From Rhodoferax sp. BAB1 (GTDB lineage: Bacteria > Pseudomonadota > Gammaproteobacteria > Burkholderiales > Burkholderiaceae_C): a stretch of DNA of 64,000 nt. Location: the NCBI RefSeq assembly GCF_013334205.1, contig NZ_CP054424.1, positions 144,001-208,000 of the forward strand, written 5' to 3'. A model generated the notes under the pieces. It did not search any database. It was not told the DNA's origin and saw only the letters and a list, made by a program, of their open reading frames with translations. The position numbers and the translations under genes were made by a program. This document shows positions 42,464 to 51,224 of this stretch, one piece after another. Every line of letters begins with the position of its first letter. Within the stretch, counting starts at the first letter, position 1.

Positions 42464-43276
42464 TCAAATCTCGACCACCAGACTCGGCTGGAACGACTCA
42501 TTCAGGAGGCTTCCCGAGGGTGTCGGGTAGCCCCTGGGATTGCAGATCACTCGGGTCATACCGAATGTGTAATCCGAGTTGTCGTGAACGTGCCCGTGAA
42601 CCCACAGCTTCGAGCGTCCCACCAGTTGCGTCAGGTTGGATGCATAGGCCGGGCTCAACTTGTCTCCCTGGTAATACTCCGGGATGGATTGCCCCAGCGG
42701 CGGATGGTGGGTGACAATGACCGTCTTGTCGGGGTCTCCCATGGCAAGCTGTTGATCCAGCCATTCGGCACTTTGGACGTGCCGGCGCAGCGTAAGTTGC
42801 GGGATCAGCTTCACCATCCTGAACTCCCGCCAGTCCTGGTTCTCGCCAGGCTTGCGGTCCAGCTTGATCTGCCGGAAGTCCGTCATCAGGCTCAGCGCCT
42901 CGCGCATGCTTTCCCGGCGGCGCTCCTCTCCATATAGACAGTAGTCGGTCCACAGCGTGCACCCCAGAAACCGCACGCCGAACAGCTCCACCGCCTCGTT
43001 CTCCAGAAAGTGGATGCCCAGCTGGGCCGACTTCTCCCGGATCTTGCGCAGGTTGCGGTTCCAGTAGCGCCCGTAGAACTCGTGGTTACCCGCGACCAGG
43101 ACGATCTCCTTGTCCGGGAAGGCCTGGCGGGCCCACATTGGAGCCTGAACCCCCTCGTGGATGTCACCGGCGAGCACGACCACATCTGCATCAGCGTCAA
43201 TGCGCCGGCCATCGACCACGGGATCCACCGCCGAGATGTCGTTGTGCAGGTCACTCAGGATGAGCAGCTTCACCAA
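42464..43276 (-). CDS. Calcineurin-like metallophosphoesterase 1
   Basis: 270 aa. Metal motifs run in order: LILSDLHND, VVLAGDIHEG, LVAGNHEFYG, VIVTHHPPL and WVHGHVHDN, the full di-metal set. The substrate cannot be read; relatives act on nucleotides, RNA or proteins. It ends 11 bp before the DUF2384 gene and overlaps the second phosphoesterase gene by 7 bp. ATG 43276 starts MVKLLILSD, right at the first strand. Confidence 0.87.
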   Translation of the reverse strand: MVKLLILSDLHNDISAVDPVVDGRRIDADADVVVLAGDIHEGVQAPMWARQAFPDKEIVLVAGNHEFYGRYWNRNLRKIREKSAQLGIHFLENEAVELFGVRFLGCTLWTDYCLYGEERRRESMREALSLMTDFRQIKLDRKPGENQDWREFRMVKLIPQLTLRRHVQSAEWLDQQLAMGDPDKTVIVTHHPPLGQSIPEYYQGDKLSPAYASNLTQLVGRSKLWVHGHVHDNSDYTFGMTRVICNPRGYPTPSGSLLNESFQPSLVVEI

Positions 43277-44037
43277 TTTTTCTCTCCTTCAAAGACCACT
43301 TCCCCCAGGCCGTTCTTGATGGCACAGACCCGCAAGCCGATGGCATCAAATCCCAGCTGCTCACGCTGTAGGGCATAGGCAGCAGTCCTGTCGTCGTGGT
43401 GGTGCCCGTGGAACATCCTCTGCGCCTGCAGGGACCTGGCAAGCATGTCCAACTCGGTGTGGCCATGGGGATGGCAAGACGGTGCTTCATGCGTGATCAG
43501 GATGTCCGCACGCCGCTGACTCAGCCGGCCGACTTCCGCGGCATAGATCGCAGACAGATAGGTCGGCGACGGCCTTTGACCATCCCGGTACCGGTAGGTG
43601 CCACCACGCAAAGCTTCCTCACGGCTGCGGAACAGGGGCTCCGAGGGTGGCATCCAGACCCGCCCCACAAAGTGCCCGCCCAACCCAGCCACTCGGATAC
43701 CCTCCATCTCCATGACCTGGCCATGGATCGAGATGGCATCCCCTGAGTCGTGGAGCATCTCCCAATGCTCATACGAGTCAGCATCATGGTTGCCGGGAAT
43801 GAAGGCGACGCGGATCGCCGGATCCCAGCGCTTGATGGGCGCCAGAAGCTCCCGAAACGGCTTGTGGCTGATGTCGATATCACCGGCGAACACGATCCAG
43901 CTCGGCTGCACCTGGGCCGCCATCAGGCTCCAAGCCACGTACTTGAACTCGCCGTGGACATCGCCCACGAACCAGATACGGCGCAAAGCCTCGGCTTTCT
44001 CCTGGTCAAACTCGGCGACCTTCTGTTCGATCGTCAT
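43270..44037 (-). CDS. Calcineurin-like metallophosphoesterase 2
   Basis: 255 aa from ATG 44037. It shows WFVGDVHGEFK, VFAGDIDIS, FIPGNHDADSYEHW, ILITHEAPSCHPHG and MFHGHHHDD. It is only distantly like its neighbour, so this is not a recent tandem copy. It starts one base after the stop of the zinc-ribbon-like gene, showing tight coupling. The longer frame upstream has no homology. The substrate is unknown. Confidence 0.85.
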   Translation of the reverse strand: MTIEQKVAEFDQEKAEALRRIWFVGDVHGEFKYVAWSLMAAQVQPSWIVFAGDIDISHKPFRELLAPIKRWDPAIRVAFIPGNHDADSYEHWEMLHDSGDAISIHGQVMEMEGIRVAGLGGHFVGRVWMPPSEPLFRSREEALRGGTYRYRDGQRPSPTYLSAIYAAEVGRLSQRRADILITHEAPSCHPHGHTELDMLARSLQAQRMFHGHHHDDRTAAYALQREQLGFDAIGLRVCAIKNGLGEVVFEGEKNW

Positions 44038-44038
44038 C

Positions 44039-44578
44039 TCACACCTCACCGTCTTTGTTCTCGCGAAGGGTCTCCCAGAAAGGGGGTAAGCCTTCGGGCT
44101 GCTGACGTTGTGCCTGATGCTCGGGACAGAGCACCAGGACATAACCGGTACCGACGTCCTGGCTTGCCTCTTTGCCGCAGACCAGGCAGACGTGCTTGGT
44201 TGCCACTTCGGCACGCAAGGCCAGCCTCCCGATCTCGGTATTGACCTGCTCGAAACTGCGGTCACGGTCGGTACGGATTCGCCGCTCGAAGGGCACAACC
44301 TGGCTCAGGACGCCACCCGGCATCTGGATGTCCAGCCGCAGGTCGGGCTTGCGGCCCTCGAACTGGAAGTAAAAGCGCGCCGAGCCGAACTTCTCCTTGA
44401 CCTGGCTCCAGTGGAAGCCACGCTTGTCCTGACCCAGGACCTGGTCCACATCCGCACACAGTTGGGCAAAGACCACCACCCAGCCCTTAGCCATGGCAAT
44501 GCCCAGTTCCGGTTCATTGAACTGGTAGGGGTAGCGTGTCTGCAGGTCTTTGAGTGACAGCGCTTGTTGGGGATTCAT
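44039..44578 (-). CDS. Unknown protein with C-terminal zinc-ribbon-like motif
   Basis: 179 aa from ATG 44578 (AAAGGAA upstream). The body resembles a mixed alpha/beta domain (GFHWSQVKEKFGSARFYFQ, LRLDIQMPGG) found in many unnamed proteins of islands and phages. The C-terminus has HVCLVCGKEAS and LVLCPEHQAQ, a CxxC...CxxH zinc site. No function is known. It lies between the AAA+ gene (22 bp) and phosphoesterase 2 (one base). Confidence 0.68.
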   Translation of the reverse strand: MNPQQALSLKDLQTRYPYQFNEPELGIAMAKGWVVVFAQLCADVDQVLGQDKRGFHWSQVKEKFGSARFYFQFEGRKPDLRLDIQMPGGVLSQVVPFERRIRTDRDRSFEQVNTEIGRLALRAEVATKHVCLVCGKEASQDVGTGYVLVLCPEHQAQRQQPEGLPPFWETLRENKDGEV

Positions 44579-44600
44579 TGGGGTTCCTTTCTGGGTGAGA

Positions 44601-45905
44601 TCAGTGCAACAAGCCGGCAGGCGGAACGTCCTCGCCGGCGAACTCGCTGGCGTCCCGACGCACCTGTTCCGGCAGATCGGCCAGGGCCACTTGGTGGCGC
44701 CCATCCACCCTGGCCGCGGCATAGGCTCGCTTGAGCGCCTGGATCTGCTCCCGGGCGCTGAGGTGGGCGATGTAGCGCACGAGCGGCTGTGCCGGCGGCT
44801 GGAAGCCAGGCAGGTTCATCTCCTGGTGCACTTCCTGGGCGAGCACCTCGGCCATCTGGAGCGCCTGAGCCCCCGAGGGCTGCTCGATCCAGAACACGTG
44901 GAAGCGCGAGCGCAGGGAGGCCGGAATCCGATCCAGCTCGTTGGCCGTGGCGATCCAGACCACCCGGCTGGCGTTGAACTCGAAGTCCACGCTGATGTCG
45001 CGCACGCGGTGCGAGGTCACCGGCTCCAGCAGGGAATGCAAGGAAGCCAGGGGATCTCCCTCGGGCCGCTTGCTAGCCTTGTCGACCTCGTCCAGCAAGA
45101 TGACCGGATTGGCGTACTCGCCCAGCACCACCAGCTCGAAGACGGAGCCGTAGGTGGTGTTGGCCCAGTTCTTGTCTGAGCCGAGCAAGGAGACGCCGGA
45201 TTGGCCGTTGTCAAAAGGCAGGCGGCGCATGACCGTGCCCAAGGCCTTGGCCAGCTCCTGGGAAAAGCGGGTCTTGCCGATGCCTGGGTCACCACCCAAC
45301 AGAATGGGCGGGATGAGGAAGGGCTTGCCCGTCAGTTCGGCAAAGGCGTACTGATCCCGGACCAGGTCGAGCACCGGCGAGAAGTGCGGGAAGGCCTTGC
45401 GCAGGTGCTCGAACCCTTGCAGGTCGACCACCGGCTGGGCCAGAGCGCGCAAGTGTCCCCGTGCCTTGATCTGCTTGTAGAGCAGCTCATTGCGTTTGTG
45501 GATATCCCGATCAGGCGTACGAGACTTGAGGTCCTTGATGAGCTTGAGGGGTTCCAGCACCTCATGGACAGCGATGAACTCTCCGGTCTCGGCCACCCTG
45601 GCGGAGTTGGCTGCCGCTTCTTCCAGATCCTTTGACTCCCGCTCCGGGTCGAGTTCGTTGGTGCCCAGGGCTGAGCGGGGCTTGAAAAACGCAGACGGGG
45701 ACGACTCGTCGGCCGCCTTGCTCTGCCGGAGGTCTTGTTCTTCCTGGGCCTTCAGGGCTTCAGCAGCAAGCCGCTCCTCTGTCAGGGCCTGCAGCAGACG
45801 GTTAGGCAGGACGAGCGTGACGCAGCTGTAGGTGTCGTCTTCTTTGAAGGCGTAGTCGCCGTAGCCTGGAAGGGCCGTGTCATCTTTCTTGGTGTTCTGT
45901 CTCAT
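44601..45905 (-). CDS. AAA+ ATPase with Lon-like ATPase module
   Basis: 434 aa. Residues about 1-140 are a charged helical region. The AAA+ module has Walker A LLGGDPGIGKTRFSQEL, Walker B PVILLDEVDKAS and sensor 1 WIATANELDRIP with Arg fingers in SLRSRFHVF. This order is like the ATPase part of Lon, but no protease domain follows. It heads the operon, so it could power remodelling of a partner. ATG 45905 is close to the upstream gap. Confidence 0.83.
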   Translation of the reverse strand: MRQNTKKDDTALPGYGDYAFKEDDTYSCVTLVLPNRLLQALTEERLAAEALKAQEEQDLRQSKAADESSPSAFFKPRSALGTNELDPERESKDLEEAAANSARVAETGEFIAVHEVLEPLKLIKDLKSRTPDRDIHKRNELLYKQIKARGHLRALAQPVVDLQGFEHLRKAFPHFSPVLDLVRDQYAFAELTGKPFLIPPILLGGDPGIGKTRFSQELAKALGTVMRRLPFDNGQSGVSLLGSDKNWANTTYGSVFELVVLGEYANPVILLDEVDKASKRPEGDPLASLHSLLEPVTSHRVRDISVDFEFNASRVVWIATANELDRIPASLRSRFHVFWIEQPSGAQALQMAEVLAQEVHQEMNLPGFQPPAQPLVRYIAHLSAREQIQALKRAYAAARVDGRHQVALADLPEQVRRDASEFAGEDVPPAGLLH

Positions 45906-46707
45906 GTTGGGCTCCTGTGACTGGTGAGTCAGGAGCCCTGGCGTCTACGCGTGAAGTGGGGTGTTTCGCGTGAGCCGGAACTCCTGGACGGAATTCGAGG
46001 TGGAGGTGGTGCAACTACCGGTCCATTTGTGATGGATGGACCGACGGGTGCTCACTGCTACGTGAATTCGCGCGTCGTAGGAGAAGCGCATGGACATGGC
46101 CAGGACGGAACGCTTGATGGAGGAGGTCAAGGCACGTGCAGACAACCGGCCGGCGAGCGGCTGGAGGGGTGTCTGGGGTGCGTGGACGAACATTTGATTG
46201 CTCCGGTGGATGAGCCAAAGATTACCGGAGTGCTTGAGAAACTGCAAAGTCGGCCAAGAAATCCCGACTAATAAATTTCCGATATCGGTTTTTGATTTTG
46301 AGGCGAATGTGTTAGGTCGCGCTGGCGCCAACGGGCACTCGTTGAAATAGAAAGTGTGACGACAATTTGCAGACATCCAGCGTTGCCGGTCAAATGACAG
46401 TTTAGGCTGATTTCGGACATGCGCGGCGGTCGACGCAGCGTCCTGCACCAGCTTAGAAGCGGCCGTTCGTCGGCGTTGTGCGAGGCGGCTGAAGCTTCCG
46501 CAGCTGCGAAAAGCATGGTCCGCGCGCGGATCCTGTGAGTCGAGTTACCCGTTCGACTTGCTTGTGCTGCTCTGCTAAAAAAATGTACTTTTTTGGAGCA
46601 ATTGGCAAGTTGGCAACTGACCACAGGTCGGACCTCACCGGCGCTCTGACCCTGGCAGTTCACGATCGAGAGGGGCTGTGCAACAATTCGCGGACAATTC
46701 AGGCGCT
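45906..46707. other. 800-bp gap upstream of the AAA+ operon and second toxin pair
   Basis: Open frames here on both strands (up to 167 codons, 45945-46448 minus) lack any recognisable domain and have biased, low-complexity composition, so I do not call genes. A near-palindrome around GTAC in AAAAAAATGTACTTTTTT (46576-46593) lies about 115 bp before the toxin gene and may be its promoter/operator region. Promoters for the AAA+ operon should also be here. Confidence 0.5.
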
Positions 46708-47040
46708 ATGCCGATCGAGATTGCCTTTCAGACAAGGGAGTTACGCGCCACCTGCGAAAGCCCAACGAGGGCAAAGCGGGAGCTTGGAGAGTCGGGCAGC
46801 AAAGCGCTACGCAGGGTGCTGGCGGATATGAACGCGGTTGACACTGTCGCCGAACTGTTTGATATGGGGCTCGGAATTGAGAATTGCACACAGGGGCATG
46901 GAATGCTAAGGTTCCAATTGAACGAAGTACTAAGCCTGTACTGCAATGCGAATCAGCAAAGCGTGCCGATGAGCGGCGAAACGATTGACTGGGCCCAAGT
47001 GACGAGGCTCAAGGTTGTCCGCATCGGGAGCGACAATTGA
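46708..47040 (+). CDS. HigB/RelE-like toxin 2
   Basis: 110 aa from ATG 46708. It starts IAFQTRELRATCESPTRAKR then LGESGSKALRRVLADMNAVD, the opening of a HigB-like subgroup. The end WAQVTRLKVVRIGSDN fits the final strand. The central LKGDRxGQ part is replaced by TQGHGMLRFQL, so activity may be altered. The next gene starts inside its stop codon (TTGA overlap). It is unlike the toxin at 29993 in detail. Confidence 0.7.
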   Translation: MPIEIAFQTRELRATCESPTRAKRELGESGSKALRRVLADMNAVDTVAELFDMGLGIENCTQGHGMLRFQLNEVLSLYCNANQQSVPMSGETIDWAQVTRLKVVRIGSDN

Positions 47041-48110
47041 GCGTCCACGCTGAATTTTGCCCAGCCTGGGCTTCTCCTCCTGGCGAAACCGTTCGCGAAA
47101 TCGCCCAGAGGAAGGGCCTGAAACAAGCGGTCGTTGCCAGCGCTCTTGACGTTGCGGAAATCGAGCTTCCTCGGGCGCTCGATGGGGACTGGCCCATCGA
47201 CGCAGAGCGCGCCGAAAAGCTTGCGGCGCAAATCGGGGGCACTCCTCGGTTTTGGTTGGCACGTGAGGCGCAGTACCGGCAGGCCCTCAAGTCGATTCAC
47301 GATGACACCCGTGCATGGGTTTCCGGCCTTCCATTCGCCGATATGGCGAAGTTCGGATGGATTGATGCCGCGAGCACTTTCGCAGACAAGCTTCGCCATG
47401 CGTTCGCCTTCTTTGGCGTGTCGAGTGTTGATGAATGGCGGGAAGCTTGGCTTTCCGAACGTGGCGGCCTAACGGCATACAGAACGTCCCCCGTTTTCAC
47501 CACACAAGCGGCAGCGGCTGCAGCGTGGCTCAGACAGGGTGAATTGGCCGCGAGCCATATTCGCACCGCTCTCTGGTCCCGCACGGATTTCGAGCGCCTT
47601 TTGCCGGATTTGAGACCGCTCACTAGGATACATAGGCCTTCCGAGTTCCTGCAACAGCTTCAACAAAAGTGCGCAGCCTGCGGCGTGGCCGTTGTCATCG
47701 TTCGAGCCCCTAAAGGTTGCCCGGCAAGCGGTGCAACGCGGGTCAGGAACGGACAAGCCGTTCTCCAGCTCAGTGCGCGGTATTTGCGGGATGACAGCTT
47801 CTGGTTCACCTTCTTCCACGAGGCGGGTCATCTGGTCCTGCACGAGGATCGTCTGTTCCTAGAATGGTCAGAGAAGCGACATCTCGACGAGAAGGAAGAG
47901 CTGGAAGCCAACGACTTCGCGGGGAAGGTCCTGATTCCGCCGTCGCAGGAGGCTGCGTTGCGTGAACTCCCTCATGAATACAAGAGCATCATGCGGTTCG
48001 CACGAAATCTCTCGGTGTCGCCGGGTGTTGTGGTTGGCCAGCTTCAGCATCGAGGCCTGTTGCCTCGGGAAAAGCTCAACTTCCTGAAAAAGCGCTACAC
48101 ATGGGGCTGA
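47037..48110 (+). CDS. HigA-like HTH fused to ImmA/IrrE zinc peptidase 2
   Basis: 357 aa with start TTG 47037 (GGGAG upstream), overlapping the toxin stop. A weak XRE-like N-terminus (PGETVREIAQRKGLKQAVVA, then GGTPRFWLAREAQYRQAL) replaces the clear HTH of its cousin at 30312. The C-terminal peptidase has FWFTFFHEAGHLVLHEDRL, zinc motif HEAGH at residues 261-265, and a downstream Glu in EEKEELEAN-like sequence (DEKEELEANDFAGKVLIP). It should neutralise the toxin upstream. Confidence 0.8.
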   Translation: MSVHAEFCPAWASPPGETVREIAQRKGLKQAVVASALDVAEIELPRALDGDWPIDAERAEKLAAQIGGTPRFWLAREAQYRQALKSIHDDTRAWVSGLPFADMAKFGWIDAASTFADKLRHAFAFFGVSSVDEWREAWLSERGGLTAYRTSPVFTTQAAAAAAWLRQGELAASHIRTALWSRTDFERLLPDLRPLTRIHRPSEFLQQLQQKCAACGVAVVIVRAPKGCPASGATRVRNGQAVLQLSARYLRDDSFWFTFFHEAGHLVLHEDRLFLEWSEKRHLDEKEELEANDFAGKVLIPPSQEAALRELPHEYKSIMRFARNLSVSPGVVVGQLQHRGLLPREKLNFLKKRYTWG

Positions 48111-48111
48111 G

Positions 48112-49035
48112 CTAACCGCGGAAGGGCAGGTACTTGCCGGGGCTCTTCTGCCAGTTGCACATGGCGTCTTCCATGACCTGCATGCCTACGCCGAGGTGCT
48201 GCTCCAGGGCGGCTACGCGCGCCTCAAGGTCTCGAGCGCTGGTGTTGGAGTCGATCTGTCCATCGAACAGTAGACGCGCGCCCTTCTTCGGTCCGGTGGC
48301 TTCTTTCAAATAGGTCGAGTTGGCGTCTATCGCCGCGAGCCCCACCTTGGCGAGCATGGTGAGGTAGTCGAAGCGCCCCGTTCGTCCGAAGCCCATGACG
48401 GCGTCCATCGAGTCGTAGAGCAGTGCGAACGCTTGCCGCGGGTTACCCTTGGCCTCGCTCAACGCATCAGCGATCATTTTGTCGTGCGAGCCATGCCCCT
48501 TGACCCATTCAACGTAGGTCCTCACGACGGTTCCCGTCCCGCGTGCGCCCTGCTTCAGCGACTCGTATTTTCGGTGGTTCCCGAACTTGCCTTGAAAGAG
48601 AGCGCGGTTGTCTTCAAGCCATTCGCTGTAGGCTTCAGGGGCAGCAGCGACTTGCACCCAGGTCCAGGGAGATTCCTTGTACGCACCGTACAGCTCGCGT
48701 GCCAATAACCATTCGGTGCGCAGGTTACGGCCGCAGTGCGTTGTCAAAAACACCAGCCAGAAGGCTTCTTCCCGTTGCCCGTTTGCCGCCTTGAGTATTG
48801 CGGCCCTAATGGGGTCAAACAAGTCGCTCTTTGGGTCGGCGCGCAACGGGCTAATGGGCCGAGCCCGGACCTTGTGCACATACTCGACGCGTTGAAGACT
48901 GTCGAGGAGCTGAGCCACAAAAGACTGCATGTTCTCAAAGGGGACGACACCGGTCAGCGGCATCTGCTCATGATGGAATTTCATCAGCTGTGCTTCAAGC
49001 TCCTGGGCTCGAAGCTCTTTTTCGGGGCCTTTCAT
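48112..49035 (-). CDS. aGPT-pyrophosphorylase clade 3-like protein (DNA base metabolism)
   Basis: 307 aa. EAFWLVFLTTHCGRNLRTEW, FGNHRKYESL, then FGRTGRFDYLTMLAKVGLAA and TGPKKGARLLFDG match the pattern I associate with alpha-glutamyl/putrescinyl-thymine pyrophosphorylase clade 3, a DNA-glycosylase-related fold proposed to act on hypermodified bases. A short C-terminal helix follows. It ends next to the convergent HigA-ImmA gene and overlaps the thymidylate-synthase-like gene by four bases. Confidence 0.7.
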   Translation of the reverse strand: MKGPEKELRAQELEAQLMKFHHEQMPLTGVVPFENMQSFVAQLLDSLQRVEYVHKVRARPISPLRADPKSDLFDPIRAAILKAANGQREEAFWLVFLTTHCGRNLRTEWLLARELYGAYKESPWTWVQVAAAPEAYSEWLEDNRALFQGKFGNHRKYESLKQGARGTGTVVRTYVEWVKGHGSHDKMIADALSEAKGNPRQAFALLYDSMDAVMGFGRTGRFDYLTMLAKVGLAAIDANSTYLKEATGPKKGARLLFDGQIDSNTSARDLEARVAALEQHLGVGMQVMEDAMCNWQKSPGKYLPFRG

Positions 49036-50096
49036 TTCGAATCCTTAGTCGGAACTGTTTTTGGGTTGAAGAGCGACAACTGATCTTTCTCGGAGGCAAT
49101 GTTTTCGCGCCTCTTGATGTAAAGCAAGTAGACGTCGTCGTGGATGCGTCGTCTCAGACGCTTTATTTCCAGCTGGTTGTTTTTGACGAAGCCTGCCTTG
49201 TGGATCATCAGCAAGGTGGCTAAATCTGCCCAGTAGGGATCCATGGCTTCATGGTAATTCGGTATATTGCCATGTCCGGTGCGCACTATCTTCTCGAAGG
49301 CGACGAGACTCTTTATGGCGGCCCACGGATCGCCTTGTGGCATTGGTGGCATTGGGCGATGTAGGTGCCAACCCTCGTCTAGGAACTTGGTGGCTTTGTC
49401 ACGAACCTTGTCGTAGAGGTGCAAACTACCGACTGCGTGTTTGTATTCGCCTAACTCAATGCCCAACGATCGGGCGATTAACTCCTGCAACATAGTAAAT
49501 GCGAACACGTCATGGGGCAGACCGAGCCAAGCGTCGTTGGAGCGCATGGACGTCAACATGTGCAGCCGATCGCCACGCACCAGGAACTGCAGCGTGCAGG
49601 TGCACGGTATGTCGAGGTGGGGTTCCAGCGTGTCGGAGCGGTCAAACAGCTGCAGAACGGCTTGCCTCGAGTCGCGCCTTTCCTTCAGCAACTGGATAAC
49701 GCGAGGGACTTGGTCATTTGGAGACTCGCCGAACAGTCGCGGCCCGTAAGCGCCGTAGACGGTTTTCTTGTCGTCGGAGAATTCGTGGTAGCTCGGGATG
49801 TAGTGCTGGATGAAATCTAGCCGGTTGCTGCCGGCGAGTATCCACAGCAGTTCGCCCAGACAACTAAACAGGCGACCTCGCGATTCGGACCTACTGAGGC
49901 GGACTCGCGGGGCAGAGAGTTTCAGGAGCGTGCCACTGATTTCCCGTGCTGGACCCTTGGAGGGCTGTATGGGGGTGCCGCGCGCAAGGATTTGCTTGTA
50001 TACCTTGAACAGCAGGTCATCGAGAGAATCGGCTGCGAGATACACGGCGTGCTCGATGGTTCGATGGTTCAGCTGAATAGGCAAAGCTGGGAGCAA
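49032..50096 (-). CDS. Thymidylate-synthase-fold enzyme, predicted dCMP (hydroxy)methylase
   Basis: 354 aa. The fold is clear from LGELLWILAGSNRLDF, TVYGAYGPRLFG, catalytic Cys165 in DIPCTCTLQF and SMRSNDAWLGLPHDVF. In E. coli ThyA the last motif ends GLPFN with Asn177, which selects dUMP; here the aligned residue is Asp196. In T4 dCMP hydroxymethylase and in the N177D mutant Asp selects dCMP. A dCMP substrate is thus likely, but methyl and hydroxymethyl transfer cannot be told apart. About 90 extra C-terminal residues are basic. It overlaps both neighbours. Confidence 0.82.
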   Translation of the reverse strand: MLPALPIQLNHRTIEHAVYLAADSLDDLLFKVYKQILARGTPIQPSKGPAREISGTLLKLSAPRVRLSRSESRGRLFSCLGELLWILAGSNRLDFIQHYIPSYHEFSDDKKTVYGAYGPRLFGESPNDQVPRVIQLLKERRDSRQAVLQLFDRSDTLEPHLDIPCTCTLQFLVRGDRLHMLTSMRSNDAWLGLPHDVFAFTMLQELIARSLGIELGEYKHAVGSLHLYDKVRDKATKFLDEGWHLHRPMPPMPQGDPWAAIKSLVAFEKIVRTGHGNIPNYHEAMDPYWADLATLLMIHKAGFVKNNQLEIKRLRRRIHDDVYLLYIKRRENIASEKDQLSLFNPKTVPTKDSK

Positions 50097-50365
50097 TCGA
50101 GTGCAGCCCGTCGGTCCGGCTGCGCGACACGCCGTCCAATCTGCACAGCGTCTCGAGCGGAAATGGCAACTGCGCCGTGCCGGAGAGCGCGCCGACGTTG
50201 GCCAGCAGTAACGTCATAGTGGGGGTAAAGCGCTCCGCGATGAAAGGAGCGCGCGGGCAGACCGATGCCAACCGCGAATTCGTGCAGTTCCTGAATACTA
50301 TCTGCCATGAGGTGGAACCACGCGTAACCGTGCTTCTGGACCTCGGCGTCGTCAACGTACACCAT
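50069..50365 (-). CDS. DUF4031 protein
   Basis: 98 aa from ATG 50365 with GGGGGAG upstream. MVYVDDAEVQKHGYAWFHLM, ADSIQELHEFAVGIGLP and HYDVTAGQRRRALRHGAVA follow DUF4031, a small family of unknown function. It is first in the three-gene cassette and overlaps the synthase start by 28 bp, so the three are made together. Confidence 0.8.
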   Translation of the reverse strand: MVYVDDAEVQKHGYAWFHLMADSIQELHEFAVGIGLPARSFHRGALYPHYDVTAGQRRRALRHGAVAISARDAVQIGRRVAQPDRRAALDCSQLCLFS

Positions 50366-51224
50366 TTGTTTTTCTCCCCCCCCAGGACCCGAATTTAGCA
50401 TCTGGCGGAATAAGCACCAGGGCAAGTGATGCTGAATCGGCGATGACGGAGGATATCTTTGTGGGCCGCGGATTCGAGCGCGAGACCCGTTGTTCGAGCA
50501 TTCTGGTTTGGCCTAGCTTAGGACAACACGGCTTCGCATATGACCGCGGGCCAGATTCGGCGCTGTCCGACTGACCGCAATGCGAGGCGGATTCAACCGG
50601 TCGATGCCTCCGTGACATCGACTATCCGCTTGAGGAGGCGGATGTTGCCAGTCCCACCGAGACTCGCTGAGGCTGCCCACTCTAAGGAAGCATATTCGTG
50701 CCACGTATCCCCATAACCGTGCCACAAACTAGCTTGTTTTGAGCGAACTGTGCGCCTTGTCCGATTTCGATGGACTGACCTAAACGAGGCTATCTCGTTG
50801 AATTGATTGGGGAATTCCGGTGGCGAGCCAGCCGTGTGATGGCTGGGCTGCCAGGAAAAATAGGGGAAGCATAAACGGGCCGCGCAAAAAAGAAGCATAA
50901 GCGTGCCAAAGCGGCACGGTTACGGTTCCAGCGACACATACGGCCGAGCCGGAAACCACGGCACCACAGGTGGGGGAGGCCATCGAAGGCGCATCTGTGT
51001 CACGCACGGCGAACGCCGCAACCATATCAAGGGCAGCTGTGCCGCCGGCGAATTCGTCGGCACTGCGGAGGCGGCCAAATACTCGCTCTCGGCAGCAACC
51101 CCAAGGTGCCCGATACAGCGAAGAGTGGCCGGGGAATGACACTGCAGTGTAAGCTGCAGCAGCCACCTGGTAGAAATCAATCAGGTGGCTGCTGGGAGAC
51201 TCAGGGAGTCATTTGCTTAGTCAC
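50366..51224. other. 860-bp gap upstream of the base-modification cassette
   Basis: No convincing gene; frames of 60-130 codons on both strands overlap each other and lack domains. The middle holds the five 13-base repeats listed separately. The right part (50926-51224) shows nothing beyond mixed GC-rich sequence. Promoters for the cassette probably lie just right of 50365. Confidence 0.5.
50690..50925. repeat. Five copies of a 13-base motif (SCATAnnCGTGCC)
   Basis: GCATATTCGTGCC (50690-50702), CCATAACCGTGCC (50711-50723), GCATAAACGGGCC (50869-50881) and GCATAAGCGTGCC (50895-50907) run in one direction. GGCACGGTTACGG (50913-50925) is an inverted copy that forms a hairpin with the fourth. Such clusters occur at ends of mobile elements or as iteron-like protein sites. 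No transposase gene is near. Confidence 0.6.

Noticed and set aside
45945..46448. 167-codon minus frame in the gap
   Set aside because: No domain, no ribosome site, and overlapping open frames on the other strand.
50780..51166. 128-codon minus frame in the gap
   Set aside because: Ala-rich composition without domain; it runs through the 13-base repeats.
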